Shown piece after piece: positions 1-11,100 of a stretch of DNA of 64,000 bases (the stretch's first letter is position 1; each line of letters opens with the position of its first letter). The notes beneath the pieces were generated by a model. The model was given only the letters and a program-made list of their open reading frames with translations. It searched no databases and was not told where the DNA came from. This DNA comes from Talinum fruticosum (lineage: Eukaryota; Streptophyta; Magnoliopsida; Caryophyllales; Talinaceae), in NCBI GenBank assembly GCA_021018815.1, contig JAITYX010000040.1, positions 4,146,501-4,210,500 of the forward strand. The letters run 5' to 3'. The position numbers and the translations under genes were made by a program.

Positions 1-96
1 CAGTATCACTGGTTCAACTGAACTAATAACCTATTAACACAAGTAAGCACACAACACATAATCATGCAAAGAATTTTCACACGGAAAAGCACATAA

Positions 97-3035
97 CTAT
101 GCGTTTAACATACCAAGCTCATTTCTAATAAAGCAAAACTGATCCTCACTAAGTAGCTCGAGTAAAGATATCAGCTAATTGAAAATTAGTAGGAATGAAT
201 TCAAGTTCAATATCAGCTTTCTCAGAATGGTCACTTAAGAAATGATACATGACCTCAATATGTTTTGTCTTTGAGTGCTAAAGCTGGATTCTTGGTGATG
301 CTGATTGCACTTTGATTATCACACTTGATTAGAATAGATTTGAATGTGTAAGTCCATGATCTCTCAAGTGTTGCTTTATCCATAAAATGTGAGTACATCA
401 TGCCCCGGTTGCAATATACTCAGCTTGGGTAGTTGATAGAGCTACTGAGTTTTGCTTCTTCGATTGCCAAGATATCAAGGATTGACCTAGAAACTGCCAG
501 GATCCTGAGGTGCTCTTCCTATCAACTTTGTACCCAGTGTAATCAGCATCCGAGTATCCAGTGAGAGTTAGTTCCGAGTCTCCGGAGTACTATAGACCTA
601 AATTCCGAGTCTCTGCAAGATATCTCGAATATTCTCTTCACCGCGAGTGAGATGTGATTCTTTTGGATTAGGTTGAAATCTTGCACATAGACCGACACTA
701 AACATTATGTCTAGCCTACTTGGAAGTAACATATAACAAAGCTGCAATCATACCTCGATAGAGTTTCGATTTCTTGCTTTACCTTTTTCGTCGGAGTCTA
801 GTTTTAGGTCGCTACTCATGGGGGTTCGTTGCATGCTTTGCATCTTGAAGTTTATACTTCTTTAACGACTCCTTGGTGTACTTTGATTGATGGACATATA
901 TTCCATCTCTGTCTTGCTTGATTTGTAGACCAAGGAAGAAATTGAGTTCTCCCATCATACTCATTTGAAATTCTGTCTCATTAACTCGGAAAATTCTCGA
1001 CATAGAATTTCATTAGTAGCTCCAAAAATTATGTCATCAACATATATCCGAGCAATCGAAAGTCTTTCCCCTTGGTTTTTATAAACAGAGTCTTATCAAT
1101 CTGACCTCTCCTAAAATCATTTTGAACTAAGAAATTGCTTAGTCTTTCATACCAAGCTCTAGGAGCTTGTTTAAGACCATAGAGAGCTTTTTGCGGTTTG
1201 AAAACATGATTTGGAAATTCCGAGTTTTCAAATCCAGGGGTTGCTGAACATAGACTTCCTCTTTAATAAAACCATTGAGAAAAGCACATTTAACATTCAT
1301 TTGATACACTTTGATATTCATGTTAGATGCAAATGCCAATAGTATTCTAATAGCTTCAATTCAGCTACGAGTGCAAAGGTTTCCCCACAATCAATCCCTT
1401 CTTCTTGATTGTAACCTTGAGCCACAAGTTTAGCCTTATTTCGACTATCACCACACCTTCATCTAGTTTATTTTTGAAAAACCCATTTCGTTCCTATGAC
1501 TGGGTGGTCGGAAGGTCGTTTGGTCGAGTTGAAACTTGGTTTCTCTCGAATTGATTGTGTTCCTCTTACATGGCCTCTACCCATTTAGGTTCATTAAGAG
1601 CCTCTAGTGCATTTCGGGTTCGAGTTAATGAGATAAATGCGGTGAATGCACATAAGTTTTAAAGAGAGGAACGAGTTCTTACCCCACTTGTTGATGTCGG
1701 ATAGGATATTTTCTAGTGGGTGACTAGAAGCATACTTGAAAGCTTTACCTGTTCTCTCGGTTCACTAGATCCGTAGGTTGAATTGGTTGATCTACGAAGT
1801 CTTTTACGAGTGAGCTTGTTCATCAGATTGTCCTTTAGCATTCCGAGTTGGTTCTTAAGTTGTCTCATTCCGAGTGACTTCGTTCCGAGTGACTTCATTC
1901 CGAGTGCCATGGATTTGATTTTTGATGAGCTCATTTTTATGATAATCATCATCTCTGGTGAGCTTTAGGTTTGAGAATGATGACTCACTTGGTTTTTCGT
2001 GTTCAATCTCATAAAATACAACGTGGATGCTTTCTTCCACTTTGTTAGTTCTTTTATTGAAAATGCGATAGGCTTTGCTATGAGATGAATAACCAAGAAA
2101 AATACCTTCATCCGACCGAGCATCAAACTTGGTCAGGTGATCCTTACCATTGTTATGAACAAAGCGAGTTACATCCAATGGGTCCGAAGTATGAAATATT
2201 AGGTCTCTTCCCTTTGTAGAGCTCGTATGGGGTTTTCTTCAGGATGGGTCCGATGAGGCATCTGTTCAAAGTGTAGTTAGGCTGTGTTGACTGCCTCGGC
2301 CCAGAAATAGTAGCGTTGATTGTGTTCAATCATCATAGTCCTTGATATTTCTTCAAGAGTTCTGTTCTTTCTCTCCACCACTCCATTTTGTTGAGGAGTT
2401 CTTGGTGCTGAGAAGTTGTGAGATATGTCATTCTTGTGACAAAACTCTGCAAATTCCGAGTAGTCGAACTCCCTTCCATGCTCACTTCGAATTCTCTCGG
2501 ATCTCGAGTCCGAGACTCAACTTGGATTTTCCTACAGAGCTTGATGAACTCTTTAAATGCTTCATTTTTGTGCTTAAGAAAACACACCCAGGTAAATCTT
2601 GAGTAATCATCAACAATAATAAGCACATATGATTTACCTCCGAGACTCTTAATTAGGATTTCACCACATAAGTCCATATGCAACATTTCAAGCACTTTGG
2701 ATGTGGAAACAATTTTCAGAGATTTGAAAGATGATCCGACTTGTTTCCCTTTTGTGCATGCTTCACAGATTTTATCTTTCTTAAATGCACAATTAGTCAA
2801 ACCTCTAACTAAACCATGGGATGCAAGTTTCTTAATGGTATGCATGAGAACATGACCTAGTCTATGATGCCATGCCCATGAACCATCATGAAGAGATGCT
2901 TTTAAAAATGATAAGTTCGACTTGGGTCAGAATGAGGAATAGTGTAAGTGTTACCCGATCTCTTACCCGAGAGCTTAATCTCCTTGGTATCATCATCAAA
3001 GATATAGCAATTTGTCCGAGTGAATCTTATGTCTT
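97..3035 (-). pseudogene. Element O pol: integrase, reverse transcriptase, RNase H (frame-broken)
   Basis: This is the pol part of a copia polyprotein that would integrate and reverse-transcribe the element in virus-like particles. On the minus strand, a zinc-binding HHCC region lies at about 2740-2870 (with CEAC). The integrase core lies at about 2340-2700, with MDLCGE and VDDYSRFTW around the first two catalytic acids. A linker that reads FDARSDEGIFLGYSSHSKAY lies at about 2080-2150. Reverse transcriptase covers about 730-1560, and its catalytic YVDD is intact at 1033-1044. RNase H covers about 97-720 and ends in RNELGML before the stop at 97-99. Frameshifts and stops break it into pieces of 60 to 170 codons. 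The 5' end is cut by the insertion of B at 3035, and protease and gag are found at 24535-26605. The family assignment is secure; loss of function is likely but partly confounded by the sequence-quality issue described in the findings. Confidence 0.85.
3031..3035. repeat. Target site duplication GTCTT, left copy, of element B
   Basis: GTCTT directly precedes the TGAAGACTCGG start of B's 5' LTR. The same five bases follow the end of B's 3' LTR at 24530-24534. Joining the two flanks with one copy restores a continuous gag-pol reading in element O. Five bases is the normal duplication for copia integrase. Confidence 0.9.
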
Positions 3036-3971
3036 TGAAGACTCGGACACTGCTCTATATCTTTCCGAGTCATGCAAAAGGAATCGGGTATAACGATGTC
3101 ATTCATATAGAGTTTTGATTCCAAGGCATTCTCTCGTGACTTAGAAACATACTTGAATTAAATAGTGTCCTTCCTATGCGATTCGGCATTCACATATCTC
3201 TTTAATCGTTTTTAGTTAGCGACTCGGAAAAGTTGTTCTTTATTCCGAGTCCTTTCTCACTCAGAATCCGACTTGTGATTATTTACTCTATCGTTTGCAT
3301 AGTCGGCATTCATAGTTCATTTCATGCTTAGTCTATATCAAGTTCTTTCTCACTTTGATATTTCTCTGTAGAACGTGTTTCTTTTCTTAAGACTAAGTCA
3401 TATGGAATTCTGAGTATCATGGATATTAGACTCGAATATTCCATTTCCTTTCGACTCGGATAATCAATTGCGTAATTTCTCAAGATTATTTTGTTATCCG
3501 TGTCTAACCTTGGACCAAAGTATTTTATACTTTGAGAACCAAAGTTGTTTTACTTTTGTAGGGTATTCAATCGAGGATATCTTTTCAAAACTACAAAAAT
3601 AGCCGGCTTTAGAACGTCAAATCACCAGCGAGATATGGCTTTTCACCTTCCCCGCTTTAGTCTCGGAAGATTGTGTCGAAGGCATGCGCTTCAATATCCG
3701 GAAAACTGGAACGCCAAGCCTAACAGGTGGTTTTCACCTCGGTTTCAAGACACAACCGATGGTTTTGGGACTTCCAAGAGAGTTAAACCGTTGTCCAACG
3801 TTCATATTTCAATGGATACTTTCCGAGTGACTCGTAAAGCCTTTCTCAACGGTCACGAGAGGACTCTCGGTCAGCGAGATGGAAATAACGGCTACTCTGC
3901 CTGGTCTTATCTATAAGAAGAAGCCACTTCACAAGACTTGAAGGTTGCGAGAACATATTGTCTATACACTT
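3036..3971 (+). repeat. Element B 5' LTR, first piece (U3 side)
   Basis: This stretch begins TGAAGACTCGGACAC and is colinear with the first 936 bases of B's 3' LTR at 22999. It breaks off after the sequence ending CACTT, where the LTR of A2 starts in inverse orientation, and it resumes at 14734. The break falls about 60 bases after the position matching the TATA-like CTATAAG of the other copy. The LTR is therefore split close to its expected transcription start. Confidence 0.9.
3967..3971. repeat. Target site duplication CACTT, left copy, of element A2
   Basis: CACTT at 3967-3971 abuts the TGAAGGTTTGC end of A2. The same five bases directly follow A2's other end at 14729-14733. With one copy removed, B's 5' LTR becomes colinear with its 3' LTR. 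Confidence 0.92.
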
Positions 3972-5497
3972 TGAAGGTTTGCTCGGGGAGAGTCCGAGTC
4001 ACCCTAGAGGGGGTGAATAGGGTGATGAAAAATTCTTTGCGAAAGCACACACCTTTTGACAGAGAAGAGTCAAAGACAGATTCCGAGTCTAAGCAAGGGG
4101 TCAGAAAATATTAAACTCGGAATGTAATGAATCGGAATAAACACGTTCAGCGAGGTCGTCCGAGTCTAGAATGAACTCGAAATAGAACACGAGAGAATTT
4201 ACGTGGAAACCCTCCCGGGGCAAAAACCACGGCCCGTGTCAATCCAGACACGAAGTCAAATCCACTATTTTGAGTCCACAAAATACCGTGAACTTGACGG
4301 AACCCGAGTTGCTCCCTTAGACAACTCTATACAAGTTTTCCTAGACTCGAAATTCCCTTATCCGATCTAGTACTTCCTAGCTGAGATAACCCTTACAGCT
4401 AGGGACAACTAAGCCGAGTTAACCCTTACAGCTTAGTCAAGGGACCTTACAAAGAATGTAAGAAGTGTTTGTAGTCGAGTACAAGACCTTACAACTCGAA
4501 AGTAATGAATTACAGAGTGGGAGTTGTAAGTTGAAGATTGAGAGTAAATACAATAACTTCTATCAAGTAAGTGTATAGACACTATGCTCGGCTCGTCTTC
4601 AAGTCTTGTGAAGTGGCTTCCTTTTATAGATGACCGGGCAGAGTAGCCGTTATCTTCATCTGCCGACCGAGAGTCCTCTCGTGACCGTTGTGAAAGGCTT
4701 TACGAGTCACTCGAAAGTATCCGTTGAAATATGGACGTTGGACAACGGTTTAACTCTCTTGGAAGTCCCAAAACCATCGGTTGTGTCTTGAAAAATGAGG
4801 TGGAAACCACCGTTAGGCTTAGCGCTCCAGTTTTCCGGATATGGAAGCGGACGGCTTCGACACAATCTTCGGGACTAGAGCGAGGGAAGGTGAAAAGCCA
4901 TATCTCGCTGGTGATTTGACGTTCGAAGCCGGCTACTTTTGTAGTTTGAAAAGATATCCTCGATTGAATAACCTACAAAAGTAAAACACCTTCGGTTTTC
5001 AAAGTATAAAATACTTTGGTCCAAGGTTAGACACGAGATAATAGAATAATCATGATAATTAACCAACAGATTATTCGAGTCGAAAAGAAATGGAATATTC
5101 GAGTCTAATATCCATGATACTCGGAATTCCATATGACTTAGTCTTAGGTAAAGAATCAAGTTCCATAACGAATATCGAGTGGGAAACACTTGATGTAGAC
5201 TAAGCATGAAATGAACTACGAATGCCGACTTTGCAAACAATAGAGTAAATAACCACAAGTCGGATTCCGAGTGAGAGTGGACTCGAGAATAAAGAACAAG
5301 TTTTCGAGTCGCTAATCGAAAGCGATTAAAGAGATTTGTGAAGGCCGAATCGCATAGAAAAATATACTTTTTAACTCAAGTAAGTTTCTAAGACATAGAG
5401 AATGCCTTGGAATCAAAACACTATATAAATGACAACGTTATACCCGATTCCTTTTGCATGACTCGAGAGAGATATAGAGCGAGTGTCCGAGTCTTCA
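3972..5497 (-). repeat. Element A2 3' LTR
   Basis: On the plus strand this begins TGAAGGTTTGCTC and ends GAGTCTTCA, so the element-sense LTR has TG...CA ends. It is colinear with 13198-14728. Comparison of the pair shows TGACAGAGAAG against TGACGAGAAG, GTCAGAAAA against GTCGAAAA, and GGCAGAGTAG against GGCGAGTAG. All of these are changes within CAG. Confidence 0.92.
4621..4628 (-). promoter_or_regulatory. TATA box in A2 3' LTR
   Basis: The minus strand reads CTATAAAAGG around this point. It lies about 870 bases into the LTR in element sense, which suits the U3/R boundary. The other LTR of A2 has the same motif at 13849-13856. From this copy, transcription would leave the element leftward into the U3 piece of B and then element O. 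Confidence 0.55.
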
Positions 5498-5510
5498 ATC
5501 TCCCCTTTTT
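5498..5510 (-). other. Polypurine tract of A2
   Basis: The minus strand reads AAAAAGGGGAGAT immediately upstream of the TGAAGAC start of the 3' LTR. A purine run of this form directly against the LTR primes plus-strand DNA synthesis and is characteristic of Sirevirus-type copia elements. B has the same tract at 22987-22998. Confidence 0.85.
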
Positions 5511-5747
5511 GATGAAAGGCATTCCATACTTAAACAGAAACTTTGTTAGAGGAAAAATAGAGTGATTCCGAGTAGTTTGAGTAAAAGTAAGGCATATTGA
5601 ATGGATCGAGCAATGTACAATATATCGGAGCAAAATAAAGTATGCTTGAACTCATTAACTCGAAATTAATAATGAAATGCATTCAGTTCATTAAAAAAGT
5701 ATTACAAGGACGGAAAGAACTCCCCTAGACACGACAACCAGTTTCGA

Positions 5748-7505
5748 CTACATTTTCTCCCCTTGCCTTTCAGCAAAAACAAGAAACAAAAAGAAGGGAG
5801 AAAAGTACAAGTAATACACATAAGTTGTCCGGACAAAAAGAAAATTTTGAAACAGAAATTCGGAGGCACCGAGGAATCGTGACTCGGTGCATGGCTCCAA
5901 CTAGGAGGGAGGGGATTTCCGAGTGGAGGCGGAGGTGCGCCGACGCTAATAAGATCTTGACGATGTGCTTGAGCGCGGCGAAGGGAGAACCGGAACAATT
6001 CGCAGGGGCTCGGCTCCGAGTGGCCGACCGGAGAAAGTGGATCGAGAGGTTCTTCCCTTGGGACCTCGGGGCTGGAGGGGCTGCTCCGGCTGACTCGGCT
6101 GGAGGAGCGAGATCTTCGACCCACTCGGATCGCTGTCCGAGCCGAGTACAACAACTTGAGCTTGGGAGCATGCTGTCCCTCGGCAGTTGCCACGGCCTCT
6201 TCTTCCCTTGGCCCGGAAGGAGCTGCCTCGGCCGCGAGTTCCTCGGCGTCCTCTGCTGCATCTGCAGCTTCTTCCTCTCGCTTGCTCGGCTTCCTCGCTC
6301 TCCGAGGAGGTCGGGCTCGGGCTCGAAGACGTCTCGGATGTGTCCGAGTCATCCGGGTCCTGAGCCGCCTTGGACCGTCTCTCTCCGAGGAGCTCGGCCA
6401 GCTCCTTCGCTCCTTAACCAGCTCTCTCATCTCAAGAACGAGAGATTGCTGCTCTCGGATTTGGGACTGACCGGTCTTTTGGTTGATGGTCGGACCCCGA
6501 AGAACAGATTTGAAACCTCCGAGCATGTCTTTGAAATCGAAGACACCGAGGTGATCTTGTCCATGAAAATAGGGGACAAGAGGGCGAGAGAGAGTTTTGG
6601 AAGCACTCGGAGGTGGAGGCACCACCAGGTGAAGAGGGAAGAGGAAGAGGGGTTGATTTCGAGTCCGAGGTGGAGAAGGAGGCCTCGGCTCCGAGTTGTG
6701 AACCCGGACACCGGGGTTAGTTTCTCGGTATCCGTACCCCGGAGTTCCTTCTTGCCGACCACAATGGCCGCCTCGGACACCGTGTTAGGGTCGAGGGAAG
6801 AGGAACTTGGAATTATTTGAAGACAAGGGTGAGAAGAGCACCGAAAGGAAGGGAGGTGTTCTTCTTGGTTTGGAGTTGAGCCGGCACAGCTGCCATCCGC
6901 TCAATGATGGAGGGGAAGAGGTCGACTTCGTATCCCTCCGGGATATCGAAGAGGGCTTTGAGGTGCTTGGAGTTGGGGTTCTCCTTGCTAGAATGCTGTG
7001 AGAAGAAGGTTCTCATCGGCAGGAAACACGAAGCTCTGGCTTCGACTTCAACCGAGTCACGTAAAAGTTCTTTCCGGACCCGAGGAATTCTTTAGCATAC
7101 TTTTCAAAGAAGTCGTCGGCGACTTCGAGTGAAGGGATAGGGTTGCTGTTCAAGAAGAGAGAAGAGACCTTGAACAGGACGGTGAAGGAGAGAGGTGTTG
7201 ATACTGAACGGTAACGTTACGAACCCTAGAGGTTAGAACATTTTCAGAGTGAGAGAGGTGAGTATAAAACTCGAAACGAGTTCGGGGTAGATGAACTCAG
7301 CTGAAACACAAGAAATGGTAGACTCCGGTGGTTTGAATGTTGGACAACCAGGAGAATTTGGTTGTTGGGAAGAACTTGTCATCCAGCGCAAGATGCTTTG
7401 GGTGACAATGGGTTTTGAAGGGGTTGAGCTTTACGGCTTGTTGGAGCGAGGCTTTTTGGAGGAAGAAGAAACCCGAAAGTCGGGGTGGTTTCCTCTTTTA
7501 GGCAT
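5748..7505 (-). pseudogene. A2 extra ORF downstream of pol (env-like position), frame-broken
   Basis: This is the accessory protein gene found between pol and the 3' LTR in Sireviruses; its function is not established. The start ATG is at 7503-7505 (MPKRGNHPDF) and a stop follows the end EKM at 5748-5750. Length is about 1758 bp, matching the 1734 bp of B. The N-terminal third has the look of the plant transposon protein domain (WLSN, FYTHL, a segment after TSRVRN), but in shifting frames. The middle repeats REL/VKE-type charged sequence. The C-terminal third is rich in Glu, Ala, Arg and Ser. The final ~25 residues form a hydrophobic stretch (FFLFLVF) followed by AERQGEK. Several frame changes occur, many at CAG/CTG-type sites. 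Antisense frames of up to 331 codons over this GC-rich part are shadows. Confidence 0.6.
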
Positions 7506-8157
7506 TGTGAGAGATGAAAAGATGAAACTTTTCGAAAGAGAAGGAGAAAAAGAAAGAGATGGAGGTGTAGAGGAGAAGAAAACGAAAATGGTAGAAGAAA
7601 ATGAGAAGAGAGCAGTCGAAAACTTACGAGAGAGAGAGAGAGAGCTTCTTCAACACTTGCAGACGATCAAGAGTCACTGTTCACGTAGAAGACTTCCGCG
7701 AGAAGGTTTTCGTTTGAGAGGGAAGGAGTTTTAGAATACCGAGAGGAAGATAGATAAACGTTATATATAATGAGTACGTGCGCCCGTTCACTATCCGTTA
7801 AGTAACTCCGTTCCGTCTTACCCGTCCATCGATCATTAATGCCCGTGTGACAGTTCTTCTTCAACGGTTGAGATATCGGTAGTTTCAAATCTGCGGTTAA
7901 GATCCGATCGCAGCGCTCGAGAAAGAGAGAGAAAAAGAGTTTGAAATTATAATCCGAAACTCTCCATCTGTTCTAGAGATAGCTTTAGAAAATTTGATGT
8001 CCAATTTTCTCTACGTCTCGAGTTTGACTCGAAAAGTGTCCGAGTGACTCGAAACACGAAATAACTATCAGCCCAGATATCACATGATCAATCGAACTAA
8101 TGGCTATAGACAACTAAAGCACATAGCATAGAAACATTCAAGAATCATAACGCGAAA
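7506..8157 (-). other. A2 spacer between extra ORF and pol
   Basis: About 650 bases with no coding frame that matches B. It is conserved with 20371-21010 of B, including a CT/GA-rich tract and a TATA-like sequence. Conservation of non-coding sequence between two copies of the same young family says little about constraint by itself. Confidence 0.6.
7761..7770 (-). promoter_or_regulatory. TATA-like box about 260 bp upstream of the A2 extra ORF
   Basis: TTATATATAA reads the same on both strands and lies at the same place as TATAAATA at 20760-20767 in B. In element sense it sits about 256 bases before the ATG of the extra ORF. It could serve as an internal promoter giving that ORF its own transcript. 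Only position and motif support this. Confidence 0.35.
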
Positions 8158-11100
8158 CTAAGCATTTAACATACCAAGCTCATTCCGAATAAAACGAATT
8201 GATCTTCACCAAGAGGCTTAGTAAAGATATCAGCTAATTGAAGATTAGTAGGAATGAATTCAAGTGTAATGTCACCCTTTTCCGAGTGATCGCGTAAGAA
8301 ATGATACCGACTTCAATATGCTTTGTTTTTGAGTGCTTGGACAGGATTCTTAGTGATACCGATTGCGCTTTGATTGTCACACTTGATTGGGACAGAGTTG
8401 AGAGTTAGTCCAAGATCCTTCAAGTGTTGTTTTATCCAGAGAATCCGAGCGCAACAAGCTCCAGCTGCAATATATTCAGCTTCTGCAGTTGATAGAGCTA
8501 CTGAGTTTTGCTTCTTTGAGTGCCAGGATATTAGGGATTGACCTGAAACCGGCAAGCTCCGGATGTGCTCTTTCGATCAACTTTGTATCCTGCGTAGTCC
8601 GCGTCTCGAATACCCGGTCGGACTCGGCTCCGAGTCTCCGGAGTACCATAGTCCCAGATTCCGAGTGCCTCGCAAGATATCTCGAATATTCTCTTCACCG
8701 CAGTGAGATGTGATTCCTTTGGATTAGCTTGAAATCGTGCGCATAAACAAACACCGAACATTATATCCGGTCCGCTTGAAGTAAGATATAGCAGTTGATC
8801 CAATCATACCTCGATAGAGTTTCGATCTACCGCTTTACCTCGTCTCATCCGAGTCGAGTTTTATACTGCTCGCTCATAGGAGTAGATGCGTGCTTTGCAT
8901 CTTGAAGTTTGTATTTCTTCAGCAGTTCCTTGGTGTACTTTGATTGATGGACAAAGATTCCATCTTTGTCTTGTTTGATTTGCAGCCTCAAGGAAGAAGT
9001 TGAGTTCTCCCATCATGCTCATTTGGAACTCTTGACTCATCAACTCGGAAAATTCTCGGCACGTAAATTCATTAGTAGCACCGAAAATAATATCATCAAC
9101 ATATATTTGAACAATGAGAAAATCTTTCCCTTTGGTCTTTATAAATAGAGTCTTGTCTATCCGACCTCTTTTAAAATCATTTTGAACCGGAAAGTCGCTC
9201 GATCTTTCGTACCAAGCTCTAGGGGCTTGCTTAAGACCATAGAGAGCCTTTTGAAGTTTGAAAACATGATTTGGAAATTCCGAGTTTTCAAAACCAGGAG
9301 GCTCGCTCGACATAGACCTCTTCTTCAATAAAACCATTGAGAAAGGCACACTTAACATCCATTTGATATAATTTAATATGCATGCAGGATGCAAATGCCA
9401 ACAGATATTCTAATGGCTTCAATTCTAGCTACTCGGTGCAAAGGTTTCCCCACAATCAATTCCTTCTTCTTGATTGTAACCCCGAGCTACAAGTCTAGCC
9501 TTGTTTCCGACTACTATTCCACCCTCATCCAGTTTGTTTTTGAAAACCCATTTGGTTCCTATAACTGGGTGATCGGAAGGTCGGTTGGTCGAGTCCGGAC
9601 TTGGTTTCTCTCGAATTGATTCAGCTCTTCTTGCATGGCCTCTACCCATTCGGGTTCATTAAGGGCTTCTAGTGCATTTTTGGGTTCAGTTAGTGAAATG
9701 AATGCAGTGAATGCACATAGATTATGAAGAGAAGAACGAGTTCTTACCCCACTCGTTGATATCGAAATAATGTTTTCTTGGGGATGACTGGAAGTAAATT
9801 TGAATGCTTTACCAGTCCTTTGATTCACCAAGTTTGTGGGTTGAATTGCTTGATCTTCGGAGGCTTGTTCCGAGTGATCTTCTTCATTGACTTGCTCGTT
9901 CCGAGTGACCTCTTGAGTTGTCTCATTCCGAGCTTCCTCGTTCGAGTGGTCTCCTTCGAGTCTTTATAAACTCATCTTCGTCATCATCCTTTCGAGCTTC
10001 GGTTCGAGTATGTAGATTCACTTGGTTTTCCCTGTTCAAGCTCATCAAACACTACGTGGATACTTTCTTCCACTTTGTTAGTTCTCTTGTTGAATATACG
10101 ATAAGCTTTGCTATGAGAAGAATAACCTAGAAAAATTCCTTCGTCTCGACCGAGCATCAAACTTGGTCGGATGATCCTTACCGTTGTTGTGGACAAAGCA
10201 CTTACATCCGAAAGATCCGAAATAGGAAATATTTGGCTTCCTTCCTTTGTAGAGCTCATAAGGTGTTTTCTTCAGAATGGGTCCGATGAGGCAACGATTG
10301 AGAGTGTAGTTGGCCGTGTTTATCGCCTCGCCCGGAAATAGTAAGGCAAGTTGTGTTCAATCATCATCGTCCTTGCTATTTCTTCAAGGGTTCTGTTCTT
10401 TCTCTCAACTACTCCATTCTGCCGAGGAGTTCGGGTGCCGAGAAGTTATGAGAAATTCCGTTCTTGTCACAAAACTCGAGAATTCGAGTAGTCGAACTCC
10501 CTTCCATGGTCGGTTCGAATCTTTTGAATCTGAGTCCGAGACTCAACTTGAATCTTTCTACGGAGCTTGCTGAACTCCTTAAAAGCCTCATTCTTATGCT
10601 TCGAAAACACACCCAGGTAAATCTTGAAAAATCATCAATAATAACAAGTATGTAAGATTTACCTCCGAGACTCTTCACAGGGATTTCACCACATAAGTTA
10701 ATGTGTAGTAATTCAAGCACGTTGGATGTGGAAACTGTCTTCGAGAGATTTGAATGAAGATCCGACTTGTTTCCCTTTGGTGCTTGCTCCACATACTTTG
10801 TCCTTCTCAAATGCACAGTTAGGTAATCCTCTAACCAGATGATGAGATGCAAGCTTTTTGAGAGTATGCATGCTAATATGACCTAATCTACGATGCCAAA
10901 TCCAAGAATCATCTTGAAGATATGCTTTTAAACAGGATAAGTTCTGACTAGGGTCGAAAGAGGGATGATGTAGGTATTACCCGATCTCTTACCCGAGAGC
11001 TTTACCTCTTTGGTGGTCTCATCCGTGATGTAGCACTTGGATTGAGTGAATTTTACCTCTTGACCTTTGTCACAAAGCTGGGAGATGCTAAGTAGGTTGT

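Larger units (their letters stand above)
1..3035 (-). mobile_element. Outer Sirevirus-like element O, 3' half (pol side), split by nested element B
   Basis: This is the downstream half of a minus-strand Ty1/copia element whose upstream half resumes at 24535. The reading that stops at 3035, inside the region between protease and integrase, continues at 24535 after removal of the insertion and one copy of the GTCTT duplication. Its pol stop is near 97. Its extra ORF and 3' LTR must lie left of the window. It is older than the elements nested in it, because its coding sequence differs from A2 and B at many positions beyond the CAG/CTG class. Confidence 0.85.

Noticed and set aside
4875..5258. 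Minus-strand frame of 127 codons, also at 14255-14647
   Set aside because: Both lie inside LTRs at the same LTR position and have no domain. They are chance frames of a repeated non-coding sequence.
5825..6820. Plus-strand open frame of 331 codons
   Set aside because: It is antisense to the extra ORF of A2 in a GC-rich, low-complexity part, with no family features; the same antisense openness recurs over B.
5748..7505. True envelope gene
   Set aside because: The position is that of Sirevirus env-like ORFs, but I see no signal peptide, cleavage site or fusion-type features, only a short hydrophobic C-terminal run.
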